Shown here: positions 17,989 to 26,665 of the stretch, piece after piece | Layout of the letters: the number at the start of each line of letters is the position of its first letter | Numbering within the stretch: position 1 is the first letter of the stretch | Source of the DNA: Flavobacterium sp. | GTDB taxonomy: Bacteria > Bacteroidota > Bacteroidia > Flavobacteriales > Flavobacteriaceae | Length of the DNA stretch: 64,000 nt | Assembly: GCA_014379405.1 (NCBI GenBank) | Contig: JACMLU010000022.1 | Location: forward strand, 186,001 to 250,000 | Reading direction: 5' to 3' | Program-made: the position numbers and the translations under genes | Notes under the pieces: model-generated | What the model was told of the DNA's origin: nothing | The model's input: the letters and a program-made list of their open reading frames with translations, nothing else | Databases searched by the model: none

Positions 17989-18062
17989 GGGGGATTAGCT
18001 CATTTGGCTAGAGCGCTTGCCTGGCAGGCAAGAGGTGGTCGGTTCGAATCCGATATTCTCCA
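17989..18062 (+). tRNA. tRNA-Ala (anticodon GGC)
   Basis: A 74-base cloverleaf. The acceptor ggggga-t pairs with attctcc, the anticodon stem cttgc/gcaag encloses loop ctggcag with anticodon GGC at 18023-18025, and the T-arm is gtcgg-ttcgaat-ccgat. The third acceptor pair is G3-U70, the alanine identity element. The discriminator is A, and CCA is not encoded. Confidence 0.95.
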
Positions 18063-18066
18063 CTAC

Positions 18067-18094
18067 AAAAAACCACTGGATTCAGTGGTTTTTT
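18067..18094 (+). terminator. terminator of tRNA-Ala
   Basis: Arms aaaaaaccactg (18067-18078) and cagtggtttttt (18083-18094) are perfectly paired, with a 4-base loop and a T tail, directly after the tRNA. Confidence 0.85.
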
Positions 18095-18158
18095 AGTTTA
18101 GATTATATTTGTATTTTAGTTTAATATTTTGAAATAGAATTACAAATATTTTATCTTT

Positions 18159-18410
18159 ATGTACTACACTTATATCATTTACTCAAAAACTATTGATAAA
18201 TATTATGTTGGCTCTTGTCAGGATGTACAAGAGAGACTTAAAGATCATTTGAATAGCAGAAGTAAATACACCAAACAGGCTAAAGATTGGGAATTAAAAT
18301 ATTTTGAAACTTCTTCTTCCAGAAGTGATGCTTATCAAAGAGAAATGCAAATCAAAAAAATGAAAAGCCGAAAATATATTGAAAGTTTGATAAAAAATGG
18401 TGAATTATAA
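18159..18410 (+). CDS. GIY-YIG nuclease-domain protein (UPF0213/YhbQ-like)
   Basis: 83 residues that are just one GIY-YIG domain: YYTYIIYSKTIDKYYVGSCQDVQERLKDH, with YIIYS and YYVGS as the two signature strands and the conserved Arg in ERL. Such small stand-alone domains are frequent in Bacteroidota and are usually annotated as putative endonucleases. Activity and role are mostly unproven. It sits between tRNA-Ala and the putative restriction genes and could be a passenger. Confidence 0.85.
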   Translation: MYYTYIIYSKTIDKYYVGSCQDVQERLKDHLNSRSKYTKQAKDWELKYFETSSSRSDAYQREMQIKKMKSRKYIESLIKNGEL

Positions 18411-18453
18411 TTTCTAAAATTCGTATTATTGATGTGATTAATAGCGGTTTAAC

Positions 18454-19113
18454 ATGACGCATCTAGAATATCTTCAACTTTCTTCCGATTTGCAACACTT
18501 GCTAAAAACGATTCCGCTTCATTGGGGAACTGTTCAGAATGATGGAATGGATTGTAAAATCAAGATGTTCCAAATTAAAACCTTTGCCGAGTTGGAAATT
18601 CAAATCCAAAACTTGTCGGAAGAAGACAAGAATTATTTTCGAAGAAGATGGTTTTTGTGGAAATGTGCCCAATGCGACGAATACATTTTTTGCACGAATC
18701 CCAATGTGATTCCAAATCCCAATTCAAAAGACCAAGACTATGATATCGAATTTAATGGAAATCCACAATTGCGATTTGATATCAAAGGGACAGTCATTCC
18801 AATGAAATTCAGGGATAATGTTGATTCCGTAATTCAAGACCCGACCGAGATGGTTCGATTTTTCTATGAAAAGCAAAGTCGTGGCGTTCGTGACCATATT
18901 CAAAACCGATTGTTCATCGTTCATCATTCTTTTAGGAGTCCGGAAAGAGAAATGGTTTTGCGATGTCATTGGGATTACAAGATTGATTTATACAAGGAAT
19001 ATGCGGCTAAAATTACCCGAACGCCAAATTTTATTAACTACCAAAATGTTAAATCTGGTGTCGTATTTCTTTTCGAAAATATTGACAAAACGATTTCTCA
19101 TAAATTTTTTTAG
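18454..19113 (+). CDS. putative restriction endonuclease-like protein
   Basis: 219 residues that I do not recognise as a named family. A possible PD-(D/E)xK core is DYDIEFNGNPQLRFDIKGT at about 90-108, with an acidic residue before a D-x-K strand. A CxxC pair (KCAQCDEYIFC) and a basic segment (NYFRRRWFLWK) lie before it. It is immediately upstream of the C5-methyltransferase (18 bases), the position expected for the cognate type II nuclease. It could equally be an accessory or unrelated protein. Confidence 0.5.
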   Translation: MTHLEYLQLSSDLQHLLKTIPLHWGTVQNDGMDCKIKMFQIKTFAELEIQIQNLSEEDKNYFRRRWFLWKCAQCDEYIFCTNPNVIPNPNSKDQDYDIEFNGNPQLRFDIKGTVIPMKFRDNVDSVIQDPTEMVRFFYEKQSRGVRDHIQNRLFIVHHSFRSPEREMVLRCHWDYKIDLYKEYAAKITRTPNFINYQNVKSGVVFLFENIDKTISHKFF

Positions 19114-19131
19114 CAGTTTGATTTTTGTAAA

Positions 19132-20448
19132 TTGCGCCCTATAAACTACACCACTTTGGACGCAGCATCACAAAAGAATTCCTTCTACGGCATCACCGAA
19201 ATTTCCGAAAAATTGGGAGTTTCGCAAAAACTTGTTCGAAGACACATTGCGAGCGGAGCCTTGCAATCGACCAAAATTGGCGGAGTTTATAAAATTCCGG
19301 TACAATCATTGGAAGATTTCATCAATGATATCGAAATAAAAAACGAAGAATTATTGACCCCTGATTCCGCAGCCGAAAAGCCCAAAAACACTTCAAAATC
19401 GACCAACAATTATAAAAATAATTCGAAAGACGATGTCAATTGGGTGGATATTGCAGACGATTGGAAGAGTCCAAAAAAATCAAAACTCACCTTTGTGGAC
19501 TTGTTTTCTGGAGCAGGCGGCATCACTAAAGGCTTTGAAATGGCGGGATTGAATGGTGTTTGCGGACTGGATTGGTTCGAAGCGGCCGGAAAAACGTATC
19601 GAAGAAATTTCAAACATCCGTTTATAGAAGGCGACATCAAATCACCCGAAAAGAAAGCCGAATTTTATGCCACCGTAAAAAAAGAATTAAAAGGAAGACC
19701 ATTAAACATTGTAGCTGGCGGTTTTCCGTGCCAAGGATTTAGTATGGCGGGAAACCGAATTGTTGACGATCCCAGAAATTCCTTGTACAAAGAATTGTTG
19801 GAAATCGTGACGACCCTGAATCCCGAATTCGTGGTTTGCGAAAATGTTGTCGGGATCCGATCGATGCACAAAGGCAAAGTCGAAGAAATGATTATCAGTG
19901 ATTTCAAGGTTGCCGGTTACGAAATGAAAGTAACGGTTTTGAGAGCTGCCGATTATGGTGTTCCCCAAAAAAGGGATCGTGTTATCTTCATTGGCAATCG
20001 CATCGATAAAACTAATTTTCACCCAACACCTTTTTTGAAACCAACGGAATATATTACTACAGGACAAGCCATTGGCGACTTGATGGAAATGGGCGATAAC
20101 ATCGAATTCAATCACGTGCTTACCAAACATCGTCCCGATATGGCCGAAAGAATGTTGCAACTTGAAGAGGGAAAAAGCCTGTACAAAGGTTATTCTGACG
20201 CTTGGAAAAAATGCCCTTGGAACGAAGCTTCCTGCACCATCAAAGAAAACCACGGTGGCGTAAACGTGCATCCCAAATTGCCAAGAGTCTTGACGGCAAG
20301 GGAAATGGCAAGAATTCAATCCTTTCCCGACGATTTTATTTTTGAAGGGCCAAAAAACAAACAATTGGTGCAATTAGGCAACGCCGTTCCACCATTATTG
20401 TCAAAAGCGATTGGTTTGGCGATTCGAAAATCCTATGATTTGGTTTAA
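19132..20448 (+). CDS. DNA (cytosine-5) methyltransferase with N-terminal HTH domain
   Basis: Transfers methyl from SAM to C5 of cytosine. Residues about 17-65 form an excisionase-type (HTH_17) helix-turn-helix: YGITEISEKLGVSQKLVRRHI and IPVQSLEDFI. After a linker rich in Asn/Lys, the C5-MTase motifs follow: VDLFSGAGGITKGFEMAG (I, about 120), GGFPCQGFS with catalytic Cys at about 200 (IV), VCENVVG (VI), QKRDRVIFIG (VIII), and QLGNAVPPLLSKAIG (X). The target-recognition stretch is short. No ATG lies upstream in frame, so the start is TTG (19132 or 19156). The HTH may let the enzyme control its own operon. Target sequence not readable. Confidence 0.93.
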   Translation: MRPINYTTLDAASQKNSFYGITEISEKLGVSQKLVRRHIASGALQSTKIGGVYKIPVQSLEDFINDIEIKNEELLTPDSAAEKPKNTSKSTNNYKNNSKDDVNWVDIADDWKSPKKSKLTFVDLFSGAGGITKGFEMAGLNGVCGLDWFEAAGKTYRRNFKHPFIEGDIKSPEKKAEFYATVKKELKGRPLNIVAGGFPCQGFSMAGNRIVDDPRNSLYKELLEIVTTLNPEFVVCENVVGIRSMHKGKVEEMIISDFKVAGYEMKVTVLRAADYGVPQKRDRVIFIGNRIDKTNFHPTPFLKPTEYITTGQAIGDLMEMGDNIEFNHVLTKHRPDMAERMLQLEEGKSLYKGYSDAWKKCPWNEASCTIKENHGGVNVHPKLPRVLTAREMARIQSFPDDFIFEGPKNKQLVQLGNAVPPLLSKAIGLAIRKSYDLV

Positions 20449-20526
20449 AAATTAAATAAGCTGTGTAAACAATTGAACACAAGAATTATTTAATTTATTT
20501 CTTTTTAGAAAATTAAAATTACTGAT

Positions 20527-21297
20527 ATGACAAAAAGACTCTGGACTCGTGAGGAATTAATACTTGCATTTAATTTGTATCTCAAATTACCTTTTGGAAA
20601 AATGCATAAACATACTCCAGAGATAATACAACTTGCCAATCTTATTGACAGGACACCAAGTTCTATTGGCATGAGATTAGGTAATTTTGCTAGTGTTGAT
20701 CCATATCATCAAGAAAGAGGAATTGGAGGTTTAAAAGGAGGCATGAATCAAGTAAAACCTATTTGGAATGAATTTTTTAAGAATCAAGAAGAATTAATTT
20801 TTCTGAGTGAAAAAATTCTTGCTCAAAAGGAAAACACTTCAATTGAAAATAAATATCAAGACATTCTTTTGGATTTAAAAGATTTAAAGGGAGAAACGGT
20901 AATTCGAGAAGTAAAGACTAGAGTAAATCAGTGTGTTTTTAGACAAATGGTCTTAACTAATTATACTACGAAATGTGCTATAACAGGAATTGATATTCCT
21001 GAATTATTATTAGCAAGTCATATCGTCCCTTGGTCAAAAAACGAAAAGGAAAGATTGAATCCTGAAAACGGAATTTGCCTTTCCGCACTTTATGATAAAG
21101 CATTTGATAAAGGATTAATTGGAATAAATTCAAACTATAAAGTGATTTTATCTATGGATTTAAAAAAGAAGAAAGAAACTTCTTTTTATCAAAACCATTT
21201 TGCTTCAATTGAAAATCAAAGAATTAATGATGGAATAAAATATTTGCCAAGAAAAGAATTTCTAGAGTATCATCTCGATACTATTTTCAAAAAATGA
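20527..21297 (+). CDS. HNH endonuclease (HNH_2 type), probable restriction enzyme
   Basis: 256 residues. The C-terminal HNH_2 domain (about 130-235) contains CAITGIDIPELLLASHIVPWS, NPENGICLSALYDKAFDKGLIGIN: the first His in ASHI, Asn in PENG and the last part in YDKAFD, where the usual His position reads Asp/Ala, so the exact third ligand is unclear. The N-terminal part (WTREELILAFNLYLKLPFGK) is a helical domain common in HNH restriction nucleases. It lies 78 bases after the methyltransferase, is more AT-rich than the neighbours, and is a second candidate for the cognate nuclease. Confidence 0.85.
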   Translation: MTKRLWTREELILAFNLYLKLPFGKMHKHTPEIIQLANLIDRTPSSIGMRLGNFASVDPYHQERGIGGLKGGMNQVKPIWNEFFKNQEELIFLSEKILAQKENTSIENKYQDILLDLKDLKGETVIREVKTRVNQCVFRQMVLTNYTTKCAITGIDIPELLLASHIVPWSKNEKERLNPENGICLSALYDKAFDKGLIGINSNYKVILSMDLKKKKETSFYQNHFASIENQRINDGIKYLPRKEFLEYHLDTIFKK

Positions 21298-21494
21298 AAG
21301 GATTAAAATTATTTGCTATTTATAAGAATGGAGAGCATAAAGGAAACGAAAGAGGATCTTCCATAGAGGATGCAATAAAAAAATACTTGATTGCTTCGTC
21401 TTATAAAACTCTTTTGGATGATTCTGAATTCACATCACAATATACAGGCTGTTCGGCTGTTGAAAATGTTCATTTCATTAAACCTGTTTTTTGA
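21294..21494 (+). CDS. small protein coupled to the HNH nuclease
   Basis: 66 residues without recognised domains. Its ATG overlaps the stop of the HNH nuclease gene (ATGA), so it is translationally coupled. It starts with a beta-prone stretch (KGLKLFAIYKNGEHKG) and ends in VENVHFIKPVF. It could be an accessory or control protein of the restriction cluster. Function not assigned. Confidence 0.6.
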   Translation: MKGLKLFAIYKNGEHKGNERGSSIEDAIKKYLIASSYKTLLDDSEFTSQYTGCSAVENVHFIKPVF

Positions 21495-21652
21495 TTAAAT
21501 TCAATAAGCCAAACATCTCCTAATTAAAGTTCTATTCGTATATCCATTTCCTAAACCTTGTCTGTTGTTTTATTTTCACAATGTTTTATTAAAGCGGCTG
21601 TTTTTATGGAAAAAGAATCCTAAGTTTGAGAAAAACAATAAATAAACACTTT

Positions 21653-21970
21653 ATGAAAATTCAATTTAATACAGACAAAAACATAGAAGGTCACGAAAGA
21701 TTAGAAACTTTTTTTACAGGAGAACTAGAAAAAGATTTGGCTCGTTTTGAGGATAAAATCACTCGTGTCGAGGTTCATCTTGGAGATGAAAACAGTGGAG
21801 AAAAAGGAGGGCTAAACGACAAGCGTTGCATGATAGAGGCTCGTCCCGCTAAACATCAACCCATAGCGGTTACCGCTCATGCAGACACGATTGAAAAAGC
21901 CTTTTTTTTGGCGGCAGAAAAAATCAAGAAAACCTTGACCACCACCTTTGAAAAACAGAATGCGTACTAA
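21653..21970 (+). CDS. raiA: ribosome hibernation / HPF-RaiA family protein
   Basis: 105 residues of the HPF/RaiA fold, which binds the 30S decoding groove in stationary phase. It begins MKIQFNTDKNIEGHERLE. The two helices and beta strands include ITRVEVHLGDENSG and KRCMIEARPAKHQPIAVTAHADT, followed by a basic end. The reading frame is open from a TTG at 21626, but the ATG at 21653 gives the normal N-terminus. It is the short form without the dimerisation domain. A T-rich terminator hairpin follows. Confidence 0.88.
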   Translation: MKIQFNTDKNIEGHERLETFFTGELEKDLARFEDKITRVEVHLGDENSGEKGGLNDKRCMIEARPAKHQPIAVTAHADTIEKAFFLAAEKIKKTLTTTFEKQNAY

Positions 21971-22008
21971 GGATTTTGTTTTTTTAGGTTAATTATAAAT
22001 TCAAATCT

Positions 22009-22044
22009 AGCAGTCAAAAGGAAATCTTTAGACTGCTTTTTTTA
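22009..22044 (+). terminator. terminator after the HPF/RaiA gene
   Basis: Arms agcagtc (22009-22015) and gactgct (22031-22037) followed by a T run on the plus strand. Confidence 0.65.
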
Positions 22045-22155
22045 TGCGTAATAAACTAAAATAAAGTTTTGGTTTTGCCCAATTGCAAGAAATTCAATTT
22101 TTTTTCTAATCGTTTAAGATTTTCAATATCTTTATGTTAAAATAAGCGAAAAAAT

Positions 22156-24663
22156 ATGGAAAGCAATTTAGACAAAGCCAAAAATTTTTTTTCAACCAAA
22201 GGTTTTAAAAGAACATTCAAAATTATTGGGTTTTTCTTTATTGGATTATTTGCCTTGATATTGGTTGGTGCCATAGGCTTGCGTATTTATTTTGAAAGCA
22301 ACAAAACCGAAATAGTTTCCAAAATTAATGCACAAATCAACGAGAATATTCAGGGAGAAGCCAAAATTGGCGACATTGGATACAAGTTCTTGATAGGATT
22401 TCCCAATTTTACCGTAGTCTTGAAAGACGTGGAACTGAAAGACAGTTTGATAGCCATTCATAAACGTCCAGTATTGAAAGCGGGTGAAATCGAGGTGCGT
22501 TTGAATGTTCTGGGGTTGTTGAAAAAAGAAGTCAACATCCACAAAATTGTCATTAACGATGCGACCATTGACTTGTATAAAGACAAAAACGGAGTCAGCA
22601 ATTCCAATATCTTCAAACCGAAAAAGAAAAAAACAAAAAGTAATACCACGGCTTCCATTGATGAAGTGGTTTTAAAAAACGTCAATTTTATTTCAGAAAA
22701 TCAGCAAGGCAACAAGCTATTTTCTTTTGAAATCAAGTCATTAAAAAGCAAAATAAAATTCTCGGATGAAGGTTGGGAAACGGACGTTCGTCTAGAAACC
22801 TTTGCCAAAAGTTTGGCATTTAATACTCGAAAAGGGAGTTTTGTGAAAAACAAAGCAATTGACGGCAAGTTGTCTGTTGCTTTTTCTAAAGCACAAAACA
22901 GGATTAGTGTGGTTACCGAGAATTTGGAAATTGGAGGAGATTCTTTTGATATCACGGCTCATTTTAACGTGGGAAAAGGAAATTCCCTGTTTGACATTGA
23001 TATCAAGACCAAAATATTGTGGCGCAACGCTTATAATTTACTGTCCAACAATATTAGTTCAAAACTCAACAAGTTTGATCTGAAAGTACCACTCGCAGCG
23101 TCTTGTGTCATAAAAGGAGATATGAGCGTGAAAGGCGATCCAGAAATTGTGGTCAATGCCGTGATAAAAGACGATGAACTGAAAACCTCATACGGAGAAG
23201 TCAAGAATTGTAGTTTTAATGGAAAATTTACCAATAATTATAAAAAAGGAATAGGTTGTAATGATGCCAACTCTGCCGTAATCATCACTGATTTTGATGG
23301 TGAATACAAAGAAATTCCGCTAAACATTCCATCAGCAATTATCAATAATTTAGAGAAACCAGTTGCGACTGGTAAATTTAATTCAGAGTATGATGTCGTT
23401 AAACTAAAAAATCTGATTAATGAGGATTTCCTTAAATTTTCTGAAGGAACAGCCAAAGTAGATTTGGATTTTAAAGTGGATATCGTTGATTTAAAGTTGA
23501 ACAAGCCTCATTTTACGGGAAATATCAACATCAATAACGCTAGTTTTTATTTCAAGCCCAAAAACATCAATTTTCAAAAAACAGACATCGTGCTTCATTT
23601 TACCGAACAAGCTTTGTTGATTGAAAAAATCAAATACCAAAACAAAGTAAACACGGTTTTAATGGAAGGAAGAGTGGATAACTTCCTCAATTTATACTAT
23701 GATGCGCCTGAAAAAATGACTGTTAATTGGAAGATTTACAGCCCATATTTAGATGTAAAACAAGTAATAGGCGTCTTGTCTTATCACGATAAATCAGCAC
23801 CCGTAAAAACCCAAAACAAAAATGAATCATCTGACCAACTACAAGAAATATTCAGTAAATCTAAAGTAAATCTTGATTTGTTGGTAGATAAAATGGCATT
23901 CAACAAAATGGTGGCAAACAAGTTTAAGGTCAATGTCAAGTTGACCAATGGCGGTTTATATGTTAAAAATGGATCAATGCAAGGTTTGACGGGAAGTTCC
24001 ATTTCTTTTGATGCACAACTGGTTCCCAAAAACGAATTGGCGCTTTTCAAATCCAATATAAAATTGAGCGGTGGTTCAATTACAAATTTTTTGGCCTCGT
24101 TCAATAATTTTGGTGTAAAATCTTTTAAACCAAATGACATCAAAGGAAAACTTTCGTTTACAGCTTCTCTTTCGGGACTCCTGAATTCAGAAAAAGATTT
24201 AGTGAAAAGCTCGCTCGCCGGGAATTTTGATTTCCAAATTAAAAACGGTGCTTTGGTCAATTTCGAACCTATCAAAAAAATTGGAAAAACGGCCTTCCCA
24301 AATAGAAACGTAGGCAATATTACTTTTAGTGATTTAAATGGAATCACGACAATAAATGGAGATATAATAACGGTTAAAGAATTTAAAATGACATCCAATG
24401 TTTTGAATTTAGATGCCAAAGGAACCTATTCATTGTCCCATAAAGGAACGAATCTGGGCGTGAGAATTCCATTGAGAAACCCAAAAGACGATTACAATAT
24501 TGCAAATCTTAAAGAAAGGGAAGCCCAAAGATACAAAGGGATTGTAGTAAGCCTGCTCGTAGTTGATGGAAAAGACGGTGAAACCAAAATCAAATTAGGA
24601 AAAGTCTCAGAAGAAGAAGCACCGAAAGAAAAACAAAAAACAAAAAAAAATAGAATTTTCTAA
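22156..24663 (+). CDS. AsmA-like outer-membrane biogenesis protein
   Basis: 835 residues. One membrane helix at about 22-45 (KIIGFFFIGLFALILVGAIG) anchors a very long repetitive beta-rich periplasmic part. Sequences such as LNVLGLLKKEVNIHKIVINDATIDLYKDKNGVSN and the C-terminal AsmA segment (TTINGDIITVKEFKMTSNVLNLDAKGTYSL) are typical of AsmA/TamB-like proteins, which are thought to carry phospholipids between membranes. It ends in a Lys/Glu-rich tail. It forms no close operon with its neighbours. Confidence 0.85.
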   Translation: MESNLDKAKNFFSTKGFKRTFKIIGFFFIGLFALILVGAIGLRIYFESNKTEIVSKINAQINENIQGEAKIGDIGYKFLIGFPNFTVVLKDVELKDSLIAIHKRPVLKAGEIEVRLNVLGLLKKEVNIHKIVINDATIDLYKDKNGVSNSNIFKPKKKKTKSNTTASIDEVVLKNVNFISENQQGNKLFSFEIKSLKSKIKFSDEGWETDVRLETFAKSLAFNTRKGSFVKNKAIDGKLSVAFSKAQNRISVVTENLEIGGDSFDITAHFNVGKGNSLFDIDIKTKILWRNAYNLLSNNISSKLNKFDLKVPLAASCVIKGDMSVKGDPEIVVNAVIKDDELKTSYGEVKNCSFNGKFTNNYKKGIGCNDANSAVIITDFDGEYKEIPLNIPSAIINNLEKPVATGKFNSEYDVVKLKNLINEDFLKFSEGTAKVDLDFKVDIVDLKLNKPHFTGNININNASFYFKPKNINFQKTDIVLHFTEQALLIEKIKYQNKVNTVLMEGRVDNFLNLYYDAPEKMTVNWKIYSPYLDVKQVIGVLSYHDKSAPVKTQNKNESSDQLQEIFSKSKVNLDLLVDKMAFNKMVANKFKVNVKLTNGGLYVKNGSMQGLTGSSISFDAQLVPKNELALFKSNIKLSGGSITNFLASFNNFGVKSFKPNDIKGKLSFTASLSGLLNSEKDLVKSSLAGNFDFQIKNGALVNFEPIKKIGKTAFPNRNVGNITFSDLNGITTINGDIITVKEFKMTSNVLNLDAKGTYSLSHKGTNLGVRIPLRNPKDDYNIANLKEREAQRYKGIVVSLLVVDGKDGETKIKLGKVSEEEAPKEKQKTKKNRIF

Positions 24664-24755
24664 TGGCTCGGAATCAATTTTGATGGGTTTACGATTGGTC
24701 AATTCGAGGAATATTTAGTTCTATTTATATTCATAAAAGGTATTATAAATTTCCT

Positions 24756-24763
24756 TAATTTTG
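24756..24763 (+). promoter_or_regulatory. promoter -7 element of trmB
   Basis: TAATTTTG matches TAnnTTTG and lies 53 bases before the GTG start of trmB. A small hairpin (gaccttta-ggtc) lies in the leader at about 24771-24784. Confidence 0.5.
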
Positions 24764-24816
24764 CCACCCGAGACCTTTAGGTCGAACGGTACGAAGTAAA
24801 AATATTCAATAAAAGC

Positions 24817-25494
24817 GTGGGAAGTAAAAATAAGTTAAAGAGATTCAAGGAAAACGAAACATTTGATAATGTTTTTCAACCTTCAAGAGAAGAAGTAGTA
24901 GGAGATTTATTCCCGCTTAGAGGCAAATGGAACGCTGATTTTTTTAAAAATGACAATCCAATTGTTATCGAATTAGGCTGTGGTAAAGGTGAATATTCCG
25001 TCGGTCTTGCCGAAAGATATCCCAATAAAAACTTTGTCGGAATCGATATCAAAGGAGCTCGTTTTTGGCGAGGAGCCAAGACTGCCGTTGAAACAGGATT
25101 GCATAACGTGGCTTTCATTAGAACCCAAATCGAATTAATCAATCATATTTTTGCCGAAAACGAAGTAGATGAGATTTGGATTACTTTTCCCGATCCACAA
25201 ATCAAATACAAACGCACCAAACACAGAATGACCAATTCGGAATTTTTGCAATTGTACAAAAAAATCCTCAAAAAAGATGGCGTTGTCAACTTGAAAACCG
25301 ATAGTGAATTTATGCACGGTTACACTTTGGGATTGTTGCACGGTGAAGGTCACGAGGTGTTGTATGCCAATCATAATGTTTATGTAAACGAAGGGAGTCC
25401 AGAGGAAGTAACTGCTTTTCAGACTTTTTACGAAAAACAATATTTAGAAATTAACAAAGCCATTACATACATTCGATTTAAAATTAAAGAATAA
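24817..25494 (+). CDS. trmB: tRNA (guanine46-N7)-methyltransferase
   Basis: 225 residues. The SAM-binding motif IVIELGCGKGEYSVGLAERYP is at about 49-69, then FVGIDIKGARFWRG, and the TrmB signature ITFPDPQIKYKRTKHRM at about 127-143, then KTDSEFM. The start is GTG (VGSKNKLKRFKENETF); no in-frame ATG gives the conserved N-terminus. It methylates G46 in the variable loop of tRNAs. The LysE gene begins 27 bases downstream. Confidence 0.95.
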   Translation: MGSKNKLKRFKENETFDNVFQPSREEVVGDLFPLRGKWNADFFKNDNPIVIELGCGKGEYSVGLAERYPNKNFVGIDIKGARFWRGAKTAVETGLHNVAFIRTQIELINHIFAENEVDEIWITFPDPQIKYKRTKHRMTNSEFLQLYKKILKKDGVVNLKTDSEFMHGYTLGLLHGEGHEVLYANHNVYVNEGSPEEVTAFQTFYEKQYLEINKAITYIRFKIKE

Positions 25495-25521
25495 ACGTTT
25501 TTTAACCCTGACACATCATAA

Positions 25522-26154
25522 ATGAATTACATAACGCCCTTATTTTTCGGTTTTATTAGTGCTATTATAGGGATTATTCCGCCAGGATTAATCAATATGA
25601 CTGCCGCCAAAGTAAACCATAAAGAAGGAAAACGGAATGCATTATGGTTTGTTTTGGGAGCAATACTGGTTATTTTCTTTCAGGTTTTTTTTGCCATCTT
25701 ATTTGCAAAAATTATAAACGACCGACCAGATATTGTCACTTTATTGCGCGAAATAGGTTTTGGCATTTTTACGGTCTTGACTATCTATTTTTTAGGAATA
25801 GCCAAAACGCCTAAGGGAAAATCAAAGAAATTAAAAAAAAGCAGTAAAACTAAAAGGTTTTTTCTGGGAATGTTGCTTTCGGCGCTCAACTTTTTTCCTA
25901 TTCCCTATTATGTTTTTGTTAGCATATCCTTAGCTTCCTACAAGTTGTTTTCATTCGATATGACTTCGATTTTAATCTTCGTTAACGGATCGATAATAGG
26001 TTCTTTTTTAGTGTTTTATTTTTATATTTCCTTTTTCAACAGAATAGAAAGCAAGAGGGATTATATTATGAAAAACATGAATACTATCATCGGGAGCATC
26101 ACAGGATTGATTTCGATAATTACTTTGATCAATATCATCAATTATTATTGGTAA
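25522..26154 (+). CDS. LysE-family amino-acid exporter
   Basis: 210 residues with five to six hydrophobic helices. The LysE/RhtB start PLFFGFISAIIGIIPPGLINMTAAK carries the family's small-residue and proline pattern, and there is a central cytosolic basic loop (GKSKKLKKSSKTKRFF). It exports an amino acid or derivative; substrate unknown. It follows trmB and precedes the alkyltransferase-like gene by 4 bases, suggesting one transcript. Confidence 0.82.
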   Translation: MNYITPLFFGFISAIIGIIPPGLINMTAAKVNHKEGKRNALWFVLGAILVIFFQVFFAILFAKIINDRPDIVTLLREIGFGIFTVLTIYFLGIAKTPKGKSKKLKKSSKTKRFFLGMLLSALNFFPIPYYVFVSISLASYKLFSFDMTSILIFVNGSIIGSFLVFYFYISFFNRIESKRDYIMKNMNTIIGSITGLISIITLINIINYYW

Positions 26155-26158
26155 CAGA

Positions 26159-26491
26159 ATGGCCAAACCAAACGACAATTTTTTCGAAAGAGTTTATGCC
26201 GTCGCTCGACAAATCCCTTATGGAAAAGTCACTTCGTATGGTGCTATTGCAAAAGCATTGGGAACTGCCCGATCTGCTCGAATGGTAGGCTGGGCAATGA
26301 ATGCTTGTCATAATATGGATGATGTTCCAGCGCACCGTGTCGTAAACAGAAAAGGATTGCTGACCGGGAAACACCATTTTGATGGCGCTAATTTAATGCA
26401 ACAATTGCTAGAAAGCGAAGGAATTGTTGTGGTGGATAATCAGATTATTGATTTCGAAAAACATTTTTGGGAACCGGAAATGAGTTTTTAA
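26159..26491 (+). CDS. alkyltransferase-like (ATL/MGMT-family) protein without the active cysteine
   Basis: 110 residues of the MGMT DNA-binding domain: FFERVYAVARQIPYGKVTSYGAIAKALG, then ARMVGWAMNACHNM. In real O6-alkylguanine transferases the active site is PCHRV. Here it is PAHRVV with Ala58 in place of the cysteine. The protein therefore should bind and flip O6-alkylguanine but cannot remove the alkyl group. Known ATLs (E. coli YbaZ, S. pombe Atl1) flag such lesions for nucleotide excision repair. Length and missing N-terminal domain fit ATLs. Confidence 0.9.
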   Translation: MAKPNDNFFERVYAVARQIPYGKVTSYGAIAKALGTARSARMVGWAMNACHNMDDVPAHRVVNRKGLLTGKHHFDGANLMQQLLESEGIVVVDNQIIDFEKHFWEPEMSF

Positions 26492-26586
26492 TTCTCTAAA
26501 TTTTTTAGTTGAAAATACTTTAAAATCATGCATTTCCCATTATAATAAATCATTCCCAAAAGCTTTATAATAAGAACTTTTCACAG

Positions 26587-26594
26587 TATCTTTG
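26587..26594 (+). promoter_or_regulatory. promoter -7 element of the mrp/nifU group
   Basis: TATCTTTG matches TAnnTTTG 71 bases before the mrp start codon. The -33 position holds only a TTTA. Confidence 0.5.
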
Positions 26595-26665
26595 CATTTT
26601 AGAATCAGTTTAAATAAGTGTAATATTTCGATTGTAAATAATCAATTGGGAACCATAATAAGCAT

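Noticed and set aside
19702..20373. 223-residue minus-strand frame inside the methyltransferase
   Set aside because: It is antisense to the clear C5-MTase motifs and its composition is that of a codon shadow.
17989..21494. tRNA-integrated prophage or genomic island with attachment sites
   Set aside because: No integrase is present and I found no copy of the tRNA-Ala 3' end near 21500-21650.
23784..24419. 211-residue minus-strand frame
   Set aside because: It lies wholly within the AsmA-like gene in antisense and has no recognisable motif.
24771..24784. riboswitch in the trmB leader
   Set aside because: Only a short hairpin is present and no known aptamer pattern is seen.
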